A DNA stretch of 64,000 bases from Hydractinia symbiolongicarpus (lineage: Eukaryota; Cnidaria; Hydrozoa; Anthoathecata; Hydractiniidae). Position numbers and translations under genes: made by a program. Positions within the stretch are counted from its first letter, which is position 1; every line of letters starts with the position of its first letter. Location of the stretch: contig NC_079881.1 of NCBI RefSeq assembly GCF_029227915.1, positions 14,919,501-14,983,500 of the forward strand. The letters are read 5' to 3'. This document shows, in pieces, positions 33,601-46,289 of the stretch. A model generated the notes under the pieces. The model did not search any database and had not been told where the DNA came from. It was given only the letters and a program-made list of their open reading frames with translations.

Positions 33601-34484
33601 AACGACTTAAGACATCGTAGTCCATTGAGATTGAAAGGAATAGACAGATGTCAACTTCTCTGTCCTTGTGGAAACACGTGGTTCACGTGTAGTCTCTAAA
33701 TTAGGCTGTAAAAAGACCTATTATGCGTTTCAAAGGACTGTGTACGTAGTTAGCAGCGTTCATAGAGCCTGGCGTTCATGAAAACGAATTAATACATCGT
33801 AGTTTATTGAAGTTGAAAGGAATAGGCCGATGACCTCCTGTCTGTGCTCATGGAACTCCCTGACTTAAGTGTAGTCTCCTTATTAGGCCATAAGAGGCCG
33901 TATTACACGGTTTAAAGGTCTGTCCACGTAATTAGGAACGTTCTCAGAGCCTGGCGCTCAAGAAAACGGCTTATTATATCGTAGTCCATTGAGATTAAAA
34001 AGAACAGACTGATCCCCATTTGTCTGGGCTCGTGGAATCACGTGATTTACGTGTAGACTCCAAATTAGGCCGTAAAAGGCCAAACTACAGGCTTTAAAGA
34101 CATGTGCACGTAGTTAGGAACGTTCTCAGAGCCTGGCGCTCAAGAAAACGACTTAATACATCGTAGACCATTGAGATTAAAAGGAACAGCCGATTGGAAC
34201 TTGTCAGAGTTAGTGGAATCACGTGATTTACGTGTAGACTCCATATTAGGCCGTAAAAAGCCATATTACAGGCTTTAAGGACTGTGCACGTAGTTAGCAG
34301 CGTTCATAGAGCCTGGCGCACAGGAAAACGACTTAGTATATCGTAGTCCATTGAGATTGAAAGGAATAGACCGATGGCAACTTCTCTGGGCTCGTGGAAT
34401 CACGTGACTTACATGCAGTCTCTTTATTAGGCCGTAAAAGGCCATATTACAGGCTTTAAAGGACTGTGCACTTAGTTAGCAGCG
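30673..34484. repeat. 3,812-bp higher-order repeat, copy 1 (21 monomers)
   Basis: Starts: P 30673, Q 30854, R 31036, C 31218, J 31400, K 31582, L 31763, E2 31944, F 32126, G 32307, H 32489, I 32670, A 32851, B 33033, C 33215, D2 33397, A 33577, B 33759, C 33941, D2 34123, E4 34303. The unit itself contains an internal duplication of the tetramer A-B-C-D2 (32851-33576 and 33577-34302). Copy 2 follows at a constant offset of 3,812 bp; the only differences I saw are single bases at 32444 and 32649. Confidence 0.96.
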
Positions 34485-37400
34485 TTCATAGAGCCTGGCG
34501 CATAGGAAAACGACTTAGTATATCGTAGACCATTGAGATTAAAAGGAACAGCCGAATGGAACTTGTCGGAGTTCGTAGAATCACGTGATTTACGTGTAGA
34601 CTCCTCATTGAGCCGTAAATGTCCATATTACACACTTTAAAGGCTTGTACACGTAGTTGGTAACCTTTTTAGACACTGGCGCTAGAGAAAACGACTTAAG
34701 ACATCGTAGTCCATTGAGATTGAAAGGAACAGACCAATGGGAACTTGTCTGTGCTCGTGGAATCAATTTATTCACGTTTAGACTCCATATTAGGCCGTAA
34801 AAGGCCATATTACAGGCTTTAAAGGCCTGTGCACGTAGTTAGCAGCGTTCTTAGAGTCTGACGTTCAAGAAAACGAGTTATTACATCGTAGTCCGTTGAG
34901 ATTAAAAAGAACAGACTGATCCCCACTTGTCTGAGCTCGTGGAATCACGTGATTTACGTGTAGTCTCCTTATTAGGCCATAAGAGGCCGTATTACACGGT
35001 TTAAAGGTCTGTCCACGTAATTAGGAACGTTCTCAGAGCCTGGCGCTCAAGAAAACGGCTTATTATATCGTAGTCCATTGAGATTAAAAAGAACAGACTG
35101 ATCCCCACTTGTCTGGGCTCGTGGAATCACGTGATTTACGTGTAGACTCCAAATTAGGCCGTAAAAGGCCAAATTACAGGCTTTAAAGACATGTGCACGT
35201 AGTTAGGAACGTTCTCAGAGCCTGGCGCTCAAGAAAACGACTTAGTATATCGTAGTCCATTGAGATTAAAAGGAACAGACCAATGGGAACTTGTCTGTCC
35301 TCGTGGAATCACTTTATTTCCGTTTAGACTCCATGTTAGGCCGTAAAAGGCCATATTACAGGCTTTAAAGGCCTGTGGAAGAAGTTAGCAGCGTTCTTGC
35401 AGCCTGACGCTCAAGAAAACGACTTAATACATCGTAGACCATTGAGATTAAAAGGAAGAGCCGAATGGAACTTGTCTGTCCTCGTGGAATCACTTTATTT
35501 ACGTTTAGACTCCATGTTAGGCCGTAAAAGGCCATATTACAGGTTTTAAAGGCCTGTGGAAGAAGATAGCAGCGTTCTTGCAGCCTGACGCTCAAGAAAA
35601 CGACTTAATACATCGTAGACCATTGAGATTAAAAGGAACCGCCGAATGGAACTTGTCAGAGTTAGTGGAATCGCGTGATTTACGTGTAGACTCCATATTA
35701 GGCCGTAAAAAGCCATATTACAGGCTTTAAAGGACTGTGCACGTAGTTATAAGCGTTCATAGAGCCTGGCGCACAGGAAAACGACTTAGTATATCGTAGT
35801 CCATTGAGATTGAAAGGAATAGACCGATGGCAACTTCTCTGGGCTCGTGGAATCACGTGACTTACACGCAGTCTCCTTATTAGGCCGTAAAAGGACCTAT
35901 TATGCGTTTCATAGGACTGTGTACGTAGTTAGCAGCGTTCATAGAGCCTGGCGTTCAAGAAAACGACTTAATACATCGTAGACAATTGAGATTAAAAGGA
36001 ACAGCCGAATGGAACTTGTCGGAGTTCGTAGAATCACGTGATTTACGTGTAGATTTCATATTATGCCGTAAAAGGCAATATTACAAGCTTTAAAGGACTG
36101 TGCACGTAGTTAGCAGCGTTCATAGAGCCTGGCGCACAGGAAAACGACTTTGTATATCGTAGTCCATTGAGATTAAAAGGAACAGACTAATGGGAACTTG
36201 TCTGTGCTCGTGGAATCACTTTATTTACGTTTAGACTCCATGTTAGGCCGTAAAATGCCATATTACATGCTTTAAAGGCCTGTGGAAGAAGTTAGCAGGG
36301 TTCTTGCAGCCTGACGCTCAAGAAAACGTATTAATACATCGTAGTTCATTGAAGTTGAAAGGAATAGGCCGATGACCTCCTGTCTGTGCTCGTGGAATCA
36401 CGTGACTTACATGCAGTCTCCTTATTAGGCCGTAAAAGAACCTATTATGCGTTCAAAGGATTGTGTACGTAGTTAGCAGCGTTCATAGAGCCTGGCGTTC
36501 AAGAAAACAACTTAATACATCGTAGGCAATTGAGATTAAAAGGAACAGCCGAATGGAACTTGTCAGAGTTAGTCGAATCACGTGATTTACGTGTAGACTC
36601 CAAATTAGGCCGTTAAAGGCCAAATTACAGGCTTTAAAGACATGTGCACGTAGTTAGCAGCGTTCTCAGATCCTGGCGCTCAAGAAAACGACTTAAGACA
36701 TCGTAGTCCATTGAGATTGAAAGGAATAGACAGATGTCAACTTCTCTGTCCTTGTGGAAACACGTGGTTCACGTGTAGTCTCTAAATTAGGCTGTAAAAA
36801 GACCTATTATGCGTTTCAAAGGACTGTGTACGTAGTTAGCAGCGTTCATAGAGCCTGGCGTTCATGAAAACGAATTAATACATCGTAGTTTATTGAAGTT
36901 GAAAGGAATAGGCCGATGACCTCCTGTCTGTGCTCATGGAACTCCCTGACTTAAGTGTAGTCTCCTTATTAGGCCATAAGAGGCCGTATTACACGGTTTA
37001 AAGGTCTGTCCACGTAATTAGGAACGTTCTCAGAGCCTGGCGCTCAAGAAAACGGCTTATTATATCGTAGTCCATTGAGATTAAAAAGAACAGACTGATC
37101 CCCATTTGTCTGGGCTCGTGGAATCACGTGATTTACGTGTAGACTCCAAATTAGGCCGTAAAAGGCCAAACTACAGGCTTTAAAGACATGTGCACGTAGT
37201 TAGGAACGTTCTCAGAGCCTGGCGCTCAAGAAAACGACTTAATACATCGTAGACCATTGAGATTAAAAGGAACAGCCGATTGGAACTTGTCAGAGTTAGT
37301 GGAATCACGTGATTTACGTGTAGACTCCATATTAGGCCGTAAAAAGCCATATTACAGGCTTTAAGGACTGTGCACGTAGTTAGCAGCGTTCTCAGATCCT

Positions 37401-38296
37401 GGCGCTCAAGAAAACGACTTAAGACATCGTAGTCCATTGAGATTGAAAGGAATAGACAGATGTCAACTTCTCTGTCCTTGTGGAAACACGTGGTTCACGT
37501 GTAGTCTCTAAATTAGGCTGTAAAAAGACCTATTATGCGTTTCAAAGGACTGTGTACGTAGTTAGCAGCGTTCATAGAGCCTGGCGTTCATGAAAACGAA
37601 TTAATACATCGTAGTTTATTGAAGTTGAAAGGAATAGGCCGATGACCTCCTGTCTGTGCTCATGGAACTCCCTGACTTAAGTGTAGTCTCCTTATTAGGC
37701 CATAAGAGGCCGTATTACACGGTTTAAAGGTCTGTCCACGTAATTAGGAACGTTCTCAGAGCCTGGCGCTCAAGAAAACGGCTTATTATATCGTAGTCCA
37801 TTGAGATTAAAAAGAACAGACTGATCCCCATTTGTCTGGGCTCGTGGAATCACGTGATTTACGTGTAGACTCCAAATTAGGCCGTAAAAGGCCAAACTAC
37901 AGGCTTTAAAGACATGTGCACGTAGTTAGGAACGTTCTCAGAGCCTGGCGCTCAAGAAAACGACTTAATACATCGTAGACCATTGAGATTAAAAGGAACA
38001 GCCGATTGGAACTTGTCAGAGTTAGTGGAATCACGTGATTTACGTGTAGACTCCATATTAGGCCGTAAAAAGCCATATTACAGGCTTTAAGGACTGTGCA
38101 CGTAGTTAGCAGCGTTCATAGAGCCTGGCGCACAGGAAAACGACTTAGTATATCGTAGTCCATTGAGATTGAAAGGAATAGACCGATGGCAACTTCTCTG
38201 GGCTCGTGGAATCACGTGACTTACATGCAGTCTCTTTATTAGGCCGTAAAAGGCCATATTACAGGCTTTAAAGGACTGTGCACTTAGTTAGCAGCG
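34485..38296. repeat. 3,812-bp higher-order repeat, copy 2 (21 monomers)
   Basis: Same 21-monomer order as copy 1, from P 34485 to E4 38115. A private base in G at 36256 (gtaaaatgcc instead of gtaaaaggcc) is not in copies 1 or 3. In contrast the T at 36461 (ggattgtg, copy 1 has ggactgtg at 32649) is shared with copy 3 (40273) and with the H copies ending near 42271 and 46813, so copy 3 and its relatives share ancestry with copy 2 rather than copy 1. Confidence 0.96.
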
Positions 38297-40837
38297 TTCA
38301 TAGAGCCTGGCGCATAGGAAAACGACTTAGTATATCGTAGACCATTGAGATTAAAAGGAACAGCCGAATGGAACTTGTCGGAGTTCGTAGAATCACGTGA
38401 TTTACGTGTAGACTCCTCATTGAGCCGTAAATGTCCATATTACACACTTTAAAGGCTTGTACACGTAGTTGGTAACCTTTTTAGACACTGGCGCTAGAGA
38501 AAACGACTTAAGACATCGTAGTCCATTGAGATTGAAAGGAACAGACCAATGGGAACTTGTCTGTGCTCGTGGAATCAATTTATTCACGTTTAGACTCCAT
38601 ATTAGGCCGTAAAAGGCCATATTACAGGCTTTAAAGGCCTGTGCACGTAGTTAGCAGCGTTCTTAGAGTCTGACGTTCAAGAAAACGAGTTATTACATCG
38701 TAGTCCGTTGAGATTAAAAAGAACAGACTGATCCCCACTTGTCTGAGCTCGTGGAATCACGTGATTTACGTGTAGTCTCCTTATTAGGCCATAAGAGGCC
38801 GTATTACACGGTTTAAAGGTCTGTCCACGTAATTAGGAACGTTCTCAGAGCCTGGCGCTCAAGAAAACGGCTTATTATATCGTAGTCCATTGAGATTAAA
38901 AAGAACAGACTGATCCCCACTTGTCTGGGCTCGTGGAATCACGTGATTTACGTGTAGACTCCAAATTAGGCCGTAAAAGGCCAAATTACAGGCTTTAAAG
39001 ACATGTGCACGTAGTTAGGAACGTTCTCAGAGCCTGGCGCTCAAGAAAACGACTTAGTATATCGTAGTCCATTGAGATTAAAAGGAACAGACCAATGGGA
39101 ACTTGTCTGTCCTCGTGGAATCACTTTATTTCCGTTTAGACTCCATGTTAGGCCGTAAAAGGCCATATTACAGGCTTTAAAGGCCTGTGGAAGAAGTTAG
39201 CAGCGTTCTTGCAGCCTGACGCTCAAGAAAACGACTTAATACATCGTAGACCATTGAGATTAAAAGGAAGAGCCGAATGGAACTTGTCTGTCCTCGTGGA
39301 ATCACTTTATTTACGTTTAGACTCCATGTTAGGCCGTAAAAGGCCATATTACAGGTTTTAAAGGCCTGTGGAAGAAGATAGCAGCGTTCTTGCAGCCTGA
39401 CGCTCAAGAAAACGACTTAATACATCGTAGACCATTGAGATTAAAAGGAACCGCCGAATGGAACTTGTCAGAGTTAGTGGAATCGCGTGATTTACGTGTA
39501 GACTCCATATTAGGCCGTAAAAAGCCATATTACAGGCTTTAAAGGACTGTGCACGTAGTTATAAGCGTTCATAGAGCCTGGCGCACAGGAAAACGACTTA
39601 GTATATCGTAGTCCATTGAGATTGAAAGGAATAGACCGATGGCAACTTCTCTGGGCTCGTGGAATCACGTGACTTACACGCAGTCTCCTTATTAGGCCGT
39701 AAAAGGACCTATTATGCGTTTCATAGGACTGTGTACGTAGTTAGCAGCGTTCATAGAGCCTGGCGTTCAAGAAAACGACTTAATACATCGTAGACAATTG
39801 AGATTAAAAGGAACAGCCGAATGGAACTTGTCGGAGTTCGTAGAATCACGTGATTTACGTGTAGATTTCATATTATGCCGTAAAAGGCAATATTACAAGC
39901 TTTAAAGGACTGTGCACGTAGTTAGCAGCGTTCATAGAGCCTGGCGCACAGGAAAACGACTTTGTATATCGTAGTCCATTGAGATTAAAAGGAACAGACT
40001 AATGGGAACTTGTCTGTGCTCGTGGAATCACTTTATTTACGTTTAGACTCCATGTTAGGCCGTAAAAGGCCATATTACATGCTTTAAAGGCCTGTGGAAG
40101 AAGTTAGCAGGGTTCTTGCAGCCTGACGCTCAAGAAAACGTATTAATACATCGTAGTTCATTGAAGTTGAAAGGAATAGGCCGATGACCTCCTGTCTGTG
40201 CTCGTGGAATCACGTGACTTACATGCAGTCTCCTTATTAGGCCGTAAAAGAACCTATTATGCGTTCAAAGGATTGTGTACGTAGTTAGCAGCGTTCATAG
40301 AGCCTGGCGTTCAAGAAAACAACTTAATACATCGTAGGCAATTGAGATTAAAAGGAACAGCCGAATGGAACTTGTCAGAGTTAGTCGAATCACGTGATTT
40401 ACGTGTAGACTCCAAATTAGGCCGTTAAAGGCCAAATTACAGGCTTTAAAGACATGTGCACGTAGTTAGCAGCGTTCTCAGATCCTGGCGATCAAGAAAA
40501 CGACTTAGACATCGTAGTCCATTGAGATTGAAAGGAATAGACAGATGTCAACTTCTCTGTCCTTGTGGAAACACGTGGTTCACGTGTAGTCTCTAAATTA
40601 GGCTGTAAAAAGACCTATTATGCGTTTCAAAGGACTGTGTACGTAGTTAGCAGCGTTCATAGAGCCTGGCGTTCATGAAAACGAATTAATACATCGTAGT
40701 TTATTGAAGTTGAAAGGAATAGGCCGATGACCTCCTGTCTGTGCTCATGGAACTCCCTGACTTAAGTGTAGTCTCCTTATTAGGCCATAAGAGGCCGTAT
40801 TACACGGTTTAAAGGTCTGTCCACGTAATTAGGAACG
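38297..40837. repeat. 3,812-bp higher-order repeat, copy 3 (first 14 monomers, partial)
   Basis: Starts: P 38297, Q 38478, R 38660, C 38842, J 39024, K 39206, L 39387, E2 39568, F 39750, G 39931, H 40113, I 40294, A 40475, B 40656. The match to copy 2 continues into the C at 40838 and ends near 40959, where copies 1 and 2 read ccaaattagg (C followed by D2) but this copy reads ccatattagg (C2 followed by E3), as in the older series at 2361 and 15438. The A at 40475 has lost one base (acttagacatc). Confidence 0.94.
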
Positions 40838-42030
40838 TTCTCAGAGCCTGGCGCTCAAGAAAACGGCTTATTATATCGTAGTCCATTGAGATTAAAAAGA
40901 ACAGACTGATCCCCATTTGTCTGGGCTCGTGGAATCACGTGATTTACGTGTAGACTCCATATTAGGCCGTAAAAAGCCATATTACAGGCTTTAAAGGACT
41001 GTGCACGTAGTTAGCAGCGTTCATAGAGCCTGGCGCACAGGAAAACGACTTAGTATATCGTAGTCCGTTGAAATTGAAAGGAATAGACCGATGGCAACTT
41101 CTCTGGGCTCGTGGAATCACGTGACTTACATGCAGTCTCTTTATTAGGTCGTAAAAGAACCTATTATGCGTTTCAAAGGACTGTGTACGTAGTTAGCAGC
41201 GTTCTTAGAGCCTGGCGTTCAAGAAAACGACTTAATACATCGTAGACCATTGAGATTAAAAGGAAGAGCCGAATGGAACTTGTCAGAGTTAGTCGAATCA
41301 CGTGATTTACGTGTAGACTCCAAATTAGGCCGTAAAAGGCCATATTACAGGCTTTAAAGGCCTGTGTACGTAGTTAGCAGCGTTCTCAGATCCTGGCGCT
41401 CAAGAAAACGACTTAAGACATCGTAGTCCATTGAGATTGACAGCAATAGACTGATGGCAAATTGTCCGGGCTCGTGGAATCACGTGATTTACGTGTAGGC
41501 TCCAAGTTAAGACGTTAAAAGCGATATTACCGGCTTTAAAGGCCTGTGCACGTAGTTAGCAGCGTTCTCAGATCCTGGCGCTCAAGAAAACGACTTAAGA
41601 CATCGTAGTCCATTGAGATTGAAAGGAATAGACAGATGTCAACTTCTCTGTCCTTGTGGAAACACGTGGTTCACGTGTAGTCTCCAAATTAGGCTGTAAA
41701 AAGACCTATTATGCGTTTCAAAGGACTGTGTACGTAGTTAGCAGCGTTCATAGAGCCTGGCGTTCAAGAAAACGAATTAATACATCGTAGTTTATTGAAG
41801 TTGAAAGGAATAGGCCGATGACCTCCTGTCTGTGCTCATGGAACTCCCTGACTTAAGTGTAGTCTCCTTATTAGGCCATAAGAGGCCGTATTACACGGTT
41901 TAAAGGTCTGTCCACGTAATTAGGAACGTTCTCAGAGCCTGGCGCTCAAGAAAACGGCTTATTATATCGTAGTCCATTGAGATTAAAAAGAACAGACTGA
42001 TCCCCATTTGTCTGGGCTCGTGGAATCACG
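40033..42030. repeat. Nested 1,998-bp tandem duplication, copy 1
   Basis: Runs from the middle of G through H, I, A, B, C2, E3, M, N, A, B to the middle of C (starts 40113, 40294, 40475, 40656, 40838, 41020, 41202, 41383, 41565, 41747, 41929). Its first ten bases, TTATTTACGT at 40033-40042, occur again at 42031-42040, where C switches to G. Copy 1 has one base fewer than copy 2 because of the single-base loss in the A at 40475. Confidence 0.93.
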
Positions 42031-42040
42031 TTATTTACGT
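42031..42040. other. Crossover junction of the 40.0-44.0 kb duplication (TTATTTACGT)
   Basis: C sequence (tggaatcacg) runs into G sequence (ttagactccatg) across the shared TTATTTACGT. The parents are the G at 40033-40042 and the C at 44030-44039. Only 10 bp are identical at the junction, extended on the left by aatcac with one mismatch. Confidence 0.92.
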
Positions 42041-44029
42041 TTAGACTCCATGTTAGGCCGTAAAAGGCCATATTACATGCTTTAAAGGCCTGTGGAAGAA
42101 GTTAGCAGGGTTCTTGCAGCCTGACGCTCAAGAAAACGTATTAATACATCGTAGTTCATTGAAGTTGAAAGGAATAGGCCGATGACCTCCTGTCTGTGCT
42201 CGTGGAATCACGTGACTTACATGCAGTCTCCTTATTAGGCCGTAAAAGAACCTATTATGCGTTCAAAGGATTGTGTACGTAGTTAGCAGCGTTCATAGAG
42301 CCTGGCGTTCAAGAAAACAACTTAATACATCGTAGGCAATTGAGATTAAAAGGAACAGCCGAATGGAACTTGTCAGAGTTAGTCGAATCACGTGATTTAC
42401 GTGTAGACTCCAAATTAGGCCGTTAAAGGCCAAATTACAGGCTTTAAAGACATGTGCACGTAGTTAGCAGCGTTCTCAGATCCTGGCGATCAAGAAAACG
42501 ACTTAAGACATCGTAGTCCATTGAGATTGAAAGGAATAGACAGATGTCAACTTCTCTGTCCTTGTGGAAACACGTGGTTCACGTGTAGTCTCTAAATTAG
42601 GCTGTAAAAAGACCTATTATGCGTTTCAAAGGACTGTGTACGTAGTTAGCAGCGTTCATAGAGCCTGGCGTTCATGAAAACGAATTAATACATCGTAGTT
42701 TATTGAAGTTGAAAGGAATAGGCCGATGACCTCCTGTCTGTGCTCATGGAACTCCCTGACTTAAGTGTAGTCTCCTTATTAGGCCATAAGAGGCCGTATT
42801 ACACGGTTTAAAGGTCTGTCCACGTAATTAGGAACGTTCTCAGAGCCTGGCGCTCAAGAAAACGGCTTATTATATCGTAGTCCATTGAGATTAAAAAGAA
42901 CAGACTGATCCCCATTTGTCTGGGCTCGTGGAATCACGTGATTTACGTGTAGACTCCATATTAGGCCGTAAAAAGCCATATTACAGGCTTTAAAGGACTG
43001 TGCACGTAGTTAGCAGCGTTCATAGAGCCTGGCGCACAGGAAAACGACTTAGTATATCGTAGTCCGTTGAAATTGAAAGGAATAGACCGATGGCAACTTC
43101 TCTGGGCTCGTGGAATCACGTGACTTACATGCAGTCTCTTTATTAGGTCGTAAAAGAACCTATTATGCGTTTCAAAGGACTGTGTACGTAGTTAGCAGCG
43201 TTCTTAGAGCCTGGCGTTCAAGAAAACGACTTAATACATCGTAGACCATTGAGATTAAAAGGAAGAGCCGAATGGAACTTGTCAGAGTTAGTCGAATCAC
43301 GTGATTTACGTGTAGACTCCAAATTAGGCCGTAAAAGGCCATATTACAGGCTTTAAAGGCCTGTGTACGTAGTTAGCAGCGTTCTCAGATCCTGGCGCTC
43401 AAGAAAACGACTTAAGACATCGTAGTCCATTGAGATTGACAGCAATAGACTGATGGCAAATTGTCCGGGCTCGTGGAATCACGTGATTTACGTGTAGGCT
43501 CCAAGTTAAGACGTTAAAAGCGATATTACCGGCTTTAAAGGCCTGTGCACGTAGTTAGCAGCGTTCTCAGATCCTGGCGCTCAAGAAAACGACTTAAGAC
43601 ATCGTAGTCCATTGAGATTGAAAGGAATAGACAGATGTCAACTTCTCTGTCCTTGTGGAAACACGTGGTTCACGTGTAGTCTCCAAATTAGGCTGTAAAA
43701 AGACCTATTATGCGTTTCAAAGGACTGTGTACGTAGTTAGCAGCGTTCATAGAGCCTGGCGTTCAAGAAAACGAATTAATACATCGTAGTTTATTGAAGT
43801 TGAAAGGAATAGGCCGATGACCTCCTGTCTGTGCTCATGGAACTCCCTGACTTAAGTGTAGTCTCCTTATTAGGCCATAAGAGGCCGTATTACACGGTTT
43901 AAAGGTCTGTCCACGTAATTAGGAACGTTCTCAGAGCCTGGCGCTCAAGAAAACGGCTTATTATATCGTAGTCCATTGAGATTAAAAAGAACAGACTGAT
44001 CCCCATTTGTCTGGGCTCGTGGAATCACG
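42031..44029. repeat. Nested 1,999-bp tandem duplication, copy 2
   Basis: Starts with the G half of the C/G hybrid, then H 42111, I 42292, A 42473, B 42655, C2 42837, E3 43019, M 43201, N 43382, A 43564, B 43746, C 43928, ending at the TTATTTACGT at 44030-44039, after which C continues normally (gtacactccag). Shared rare variants with copy 1 include gatcaagaaaacg in A and ggcaaattg in N. Confidence 0.93.
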
Positions 44030-46107
44030 TTATTTACGTGTACACTCCAGATTAGGCCGTAAAAGGCCAAACTACAGGCTTTAAAGACATGTGCACGTAG
44101 TTAGGAACGTTCTCAGAGCCTGGCGCTCAAGAAAACGACTTAATACATCGTAGACCATTGAGATTAAAAGGAACAGCCGAATGGAACTTGTCAGAGTTAG
44201 TGGAATCACGTGATTTACGTGTAGACTCCATATTAGGCCGTAAAAAGCCATATTACAGGCTTTAAAGGACTGTGCACGTAGTTAGCAGCGTTCATAGAGC
44301 CTGGCGCACAGGAAAACGACTTAGTATATCGTAGTCCATTGAGATTGAAAGGAATAGACCGATGGCAACTTCTCTGGGCTTGTGGAATCACTTTATTTAC
44401 GTTTAGACTCCATGTTAGGCCGTAAAAGGCCATATTACATGCTTTAAAGGGCTGTGGAAGCAGTTAGCAGCGTTCTTGCAGCCTGACGCTCAAGAAAACG
44501 AATTAATACATCGTAGTTCATTGAAATTTAAAGTAATCGGCCGATGACCTCCTGTCTGTGCTCGTGGAACTCCCGGACTTAAGTGTAGTCTCCTTATTAG
44601 GCCATAAGAGGCCGTATTACACGGTTTAAAGGTCTGTTCACGTAATTAGGAACGTTCTCAGAGCCTGGCGCTCAAGAAAACGGCTTATTATATCGTAGTC
44701 CAATGAGATTGAAAGGAATAGACCGATGGCAATTTGGCTGGGCTCGTGGAATCACGTGATTTACGTGTAGACTCCAAATTAGGCCGTAAAAGGCCAAACT
44801 ACAGGCTTTAAAGACATGTGCACGTAGTTAGGAAAGTTCTCAGAGCCTGGCGCTCAAGAAAACGACTTAATACATCGTAGACCATTGAGATTAAAAGGAA
44901 CAGCCGAATGGAACTTGTCAGAGTTAGTCGAATCACGTGATTTACGTGTAGACTCCATATTAGGCCGTAAAAAGCCATATTACAGGCTTTAAAGGACTGT
45001 GCACGTAGTTAGCAGCGTTCATAGAGCCTGGCGCACAGGAAAACGACTTAGTATATCGTAGTCCATTGAGATTGAAAGGAATAGACCGATGGCAACTTCT
45101 CTGGGCTCGTGGAATCACGTGACTTACATGCAGTCTCCTTATTAGGCCGTAAAAGGACCTATTGTGCGTTTCAAAGGACTGTGTACGTAGTTAGCAGCGT
45201 TCATAGAGCCTGGCGTTCAAGAAAACGACTTAATACATCGTAGACAATTGAGATTAAAAGGAACAGCCGAATGGAACTTGTCAGAGTTAGTGGAATCACG
45301 TGATTTACGTGTAGACTCCATATTAGGCCGTAAAAAGCCATATTACAGGCTTTAAAGGACTGTGCACGCAGTTAGCAGCGTTCATAGAGCCTGGCGCACA
45401 GGAAAACGACTTAGTATATCGTAGTCCATTGAGATTGAAAGGAATAGACCGATGGCAACTTCTCTGGGCTCGTGGAATCACTTTATTTACGTTTAGACTC
45501 CATGTTAGGCCGTAAAAGGCCATATTACATGCTTTAAAGGGCTGTGGAAGCAGTTAGCAGCGTTCTTGCAGCCTGACGCTCAAGAAAACGAATTAATACA
45601 TCGTAGTTCATTGAAATTTAAAGTAATCGGCCGATGACCTCCTGTCTGTGCTCGTGGAACTCCCTGACTTAAGTGTAGTCTCCTTATTAGGCCATAAGAG
45701 GCCGTATTACACGGTTTAAAGGTCTGTCCACGTAATTAGGAACGTTCTCAGAGCCTGGCGCTCAAGAAAACGGCTTATTATATCGTAGTCCAATGAGATT
45801 GAAAGGAATAGACTGATGGCAATTTGGCTGGGCTCGTGGAATCACGTGATTTACGTATAGACTCCAAATTAGGCCGTAAAAGGCCAAACTACAGGCTTTA
45901 AAGACATGTGCACGTAGTTAGGAACGTTCTCAGAGCCTGGCGCTCAAGAAAACGACTTAATACATCGTAGACCATTGAGATTAAAAGGAACAGCCGAATG
46001 GAACTTGTCAGAGTTAGTCGAATCACGTGATTTACGTGTAGACTCCATATTAGGCCGTAAAAAGCCATATTACAGGCTTTAAAGGACTGTGCACGTAGTT
46101 AGCAGCG
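44030..46107. repeat. Remainder of the first 4,542-bp unit (C-D-V-T-U-Dq-E-F/D-V-T-U-Dq)
   Basis: Starts after the C: D 44110, V 44291, T 44473, U 44655, Dq 44837, E 45018, F/D 45200, V 45381, T 45563, U 45745, Dq 45927. The series is the counterpart of 18347-20344 in the left half (offset 25,763 bp), including the F/D hybrid and ggaaagttc before Dq. Variants shared only with the next copy are ctcccggac in T, ctgttcacg at its end, and gacctattgtg in E. Confidence 0.92.
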
Positions 46108-46289
46108 TTCATAGAGCCTGGCGCACAGGAAAACGACTTAGTATATCGTAGTCCATTGAGATTGAAAGGAATAGACCGATGGCAACTTCTCTGGGCTCGT
46201 GGAATCACGTGACTTACACGCAGTCTCCTTATTAGGCCGTAAAAGGACCTATTATGCGTTTCATAGGACTGTGTACGTAGTTAGCAGCG
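46108..46289. other. E/E2 hybrid: junction monomer of the 4,542-bp duplication
   Basis: Preceded by a normal Dq tail (gttagcagcg), unlike true E2, which follows gttataagcg, but with the E2 diagnostics cttacacgcag and gtttcatagg. E and E2 are identical through most of the monomer, so the crossover can only be placed before 46219. Confidence 0.88.

Noticed and set aside
30673-40837. Assembly artefact producing the 3,812-bp copies
   Set aside because: Private single-base differences (36256 in copy 2, the 40475 deletion in copy 3) and shared derived bases between copies 2 and 3 suggest real copies, although exact copy number still depends on the assembly.
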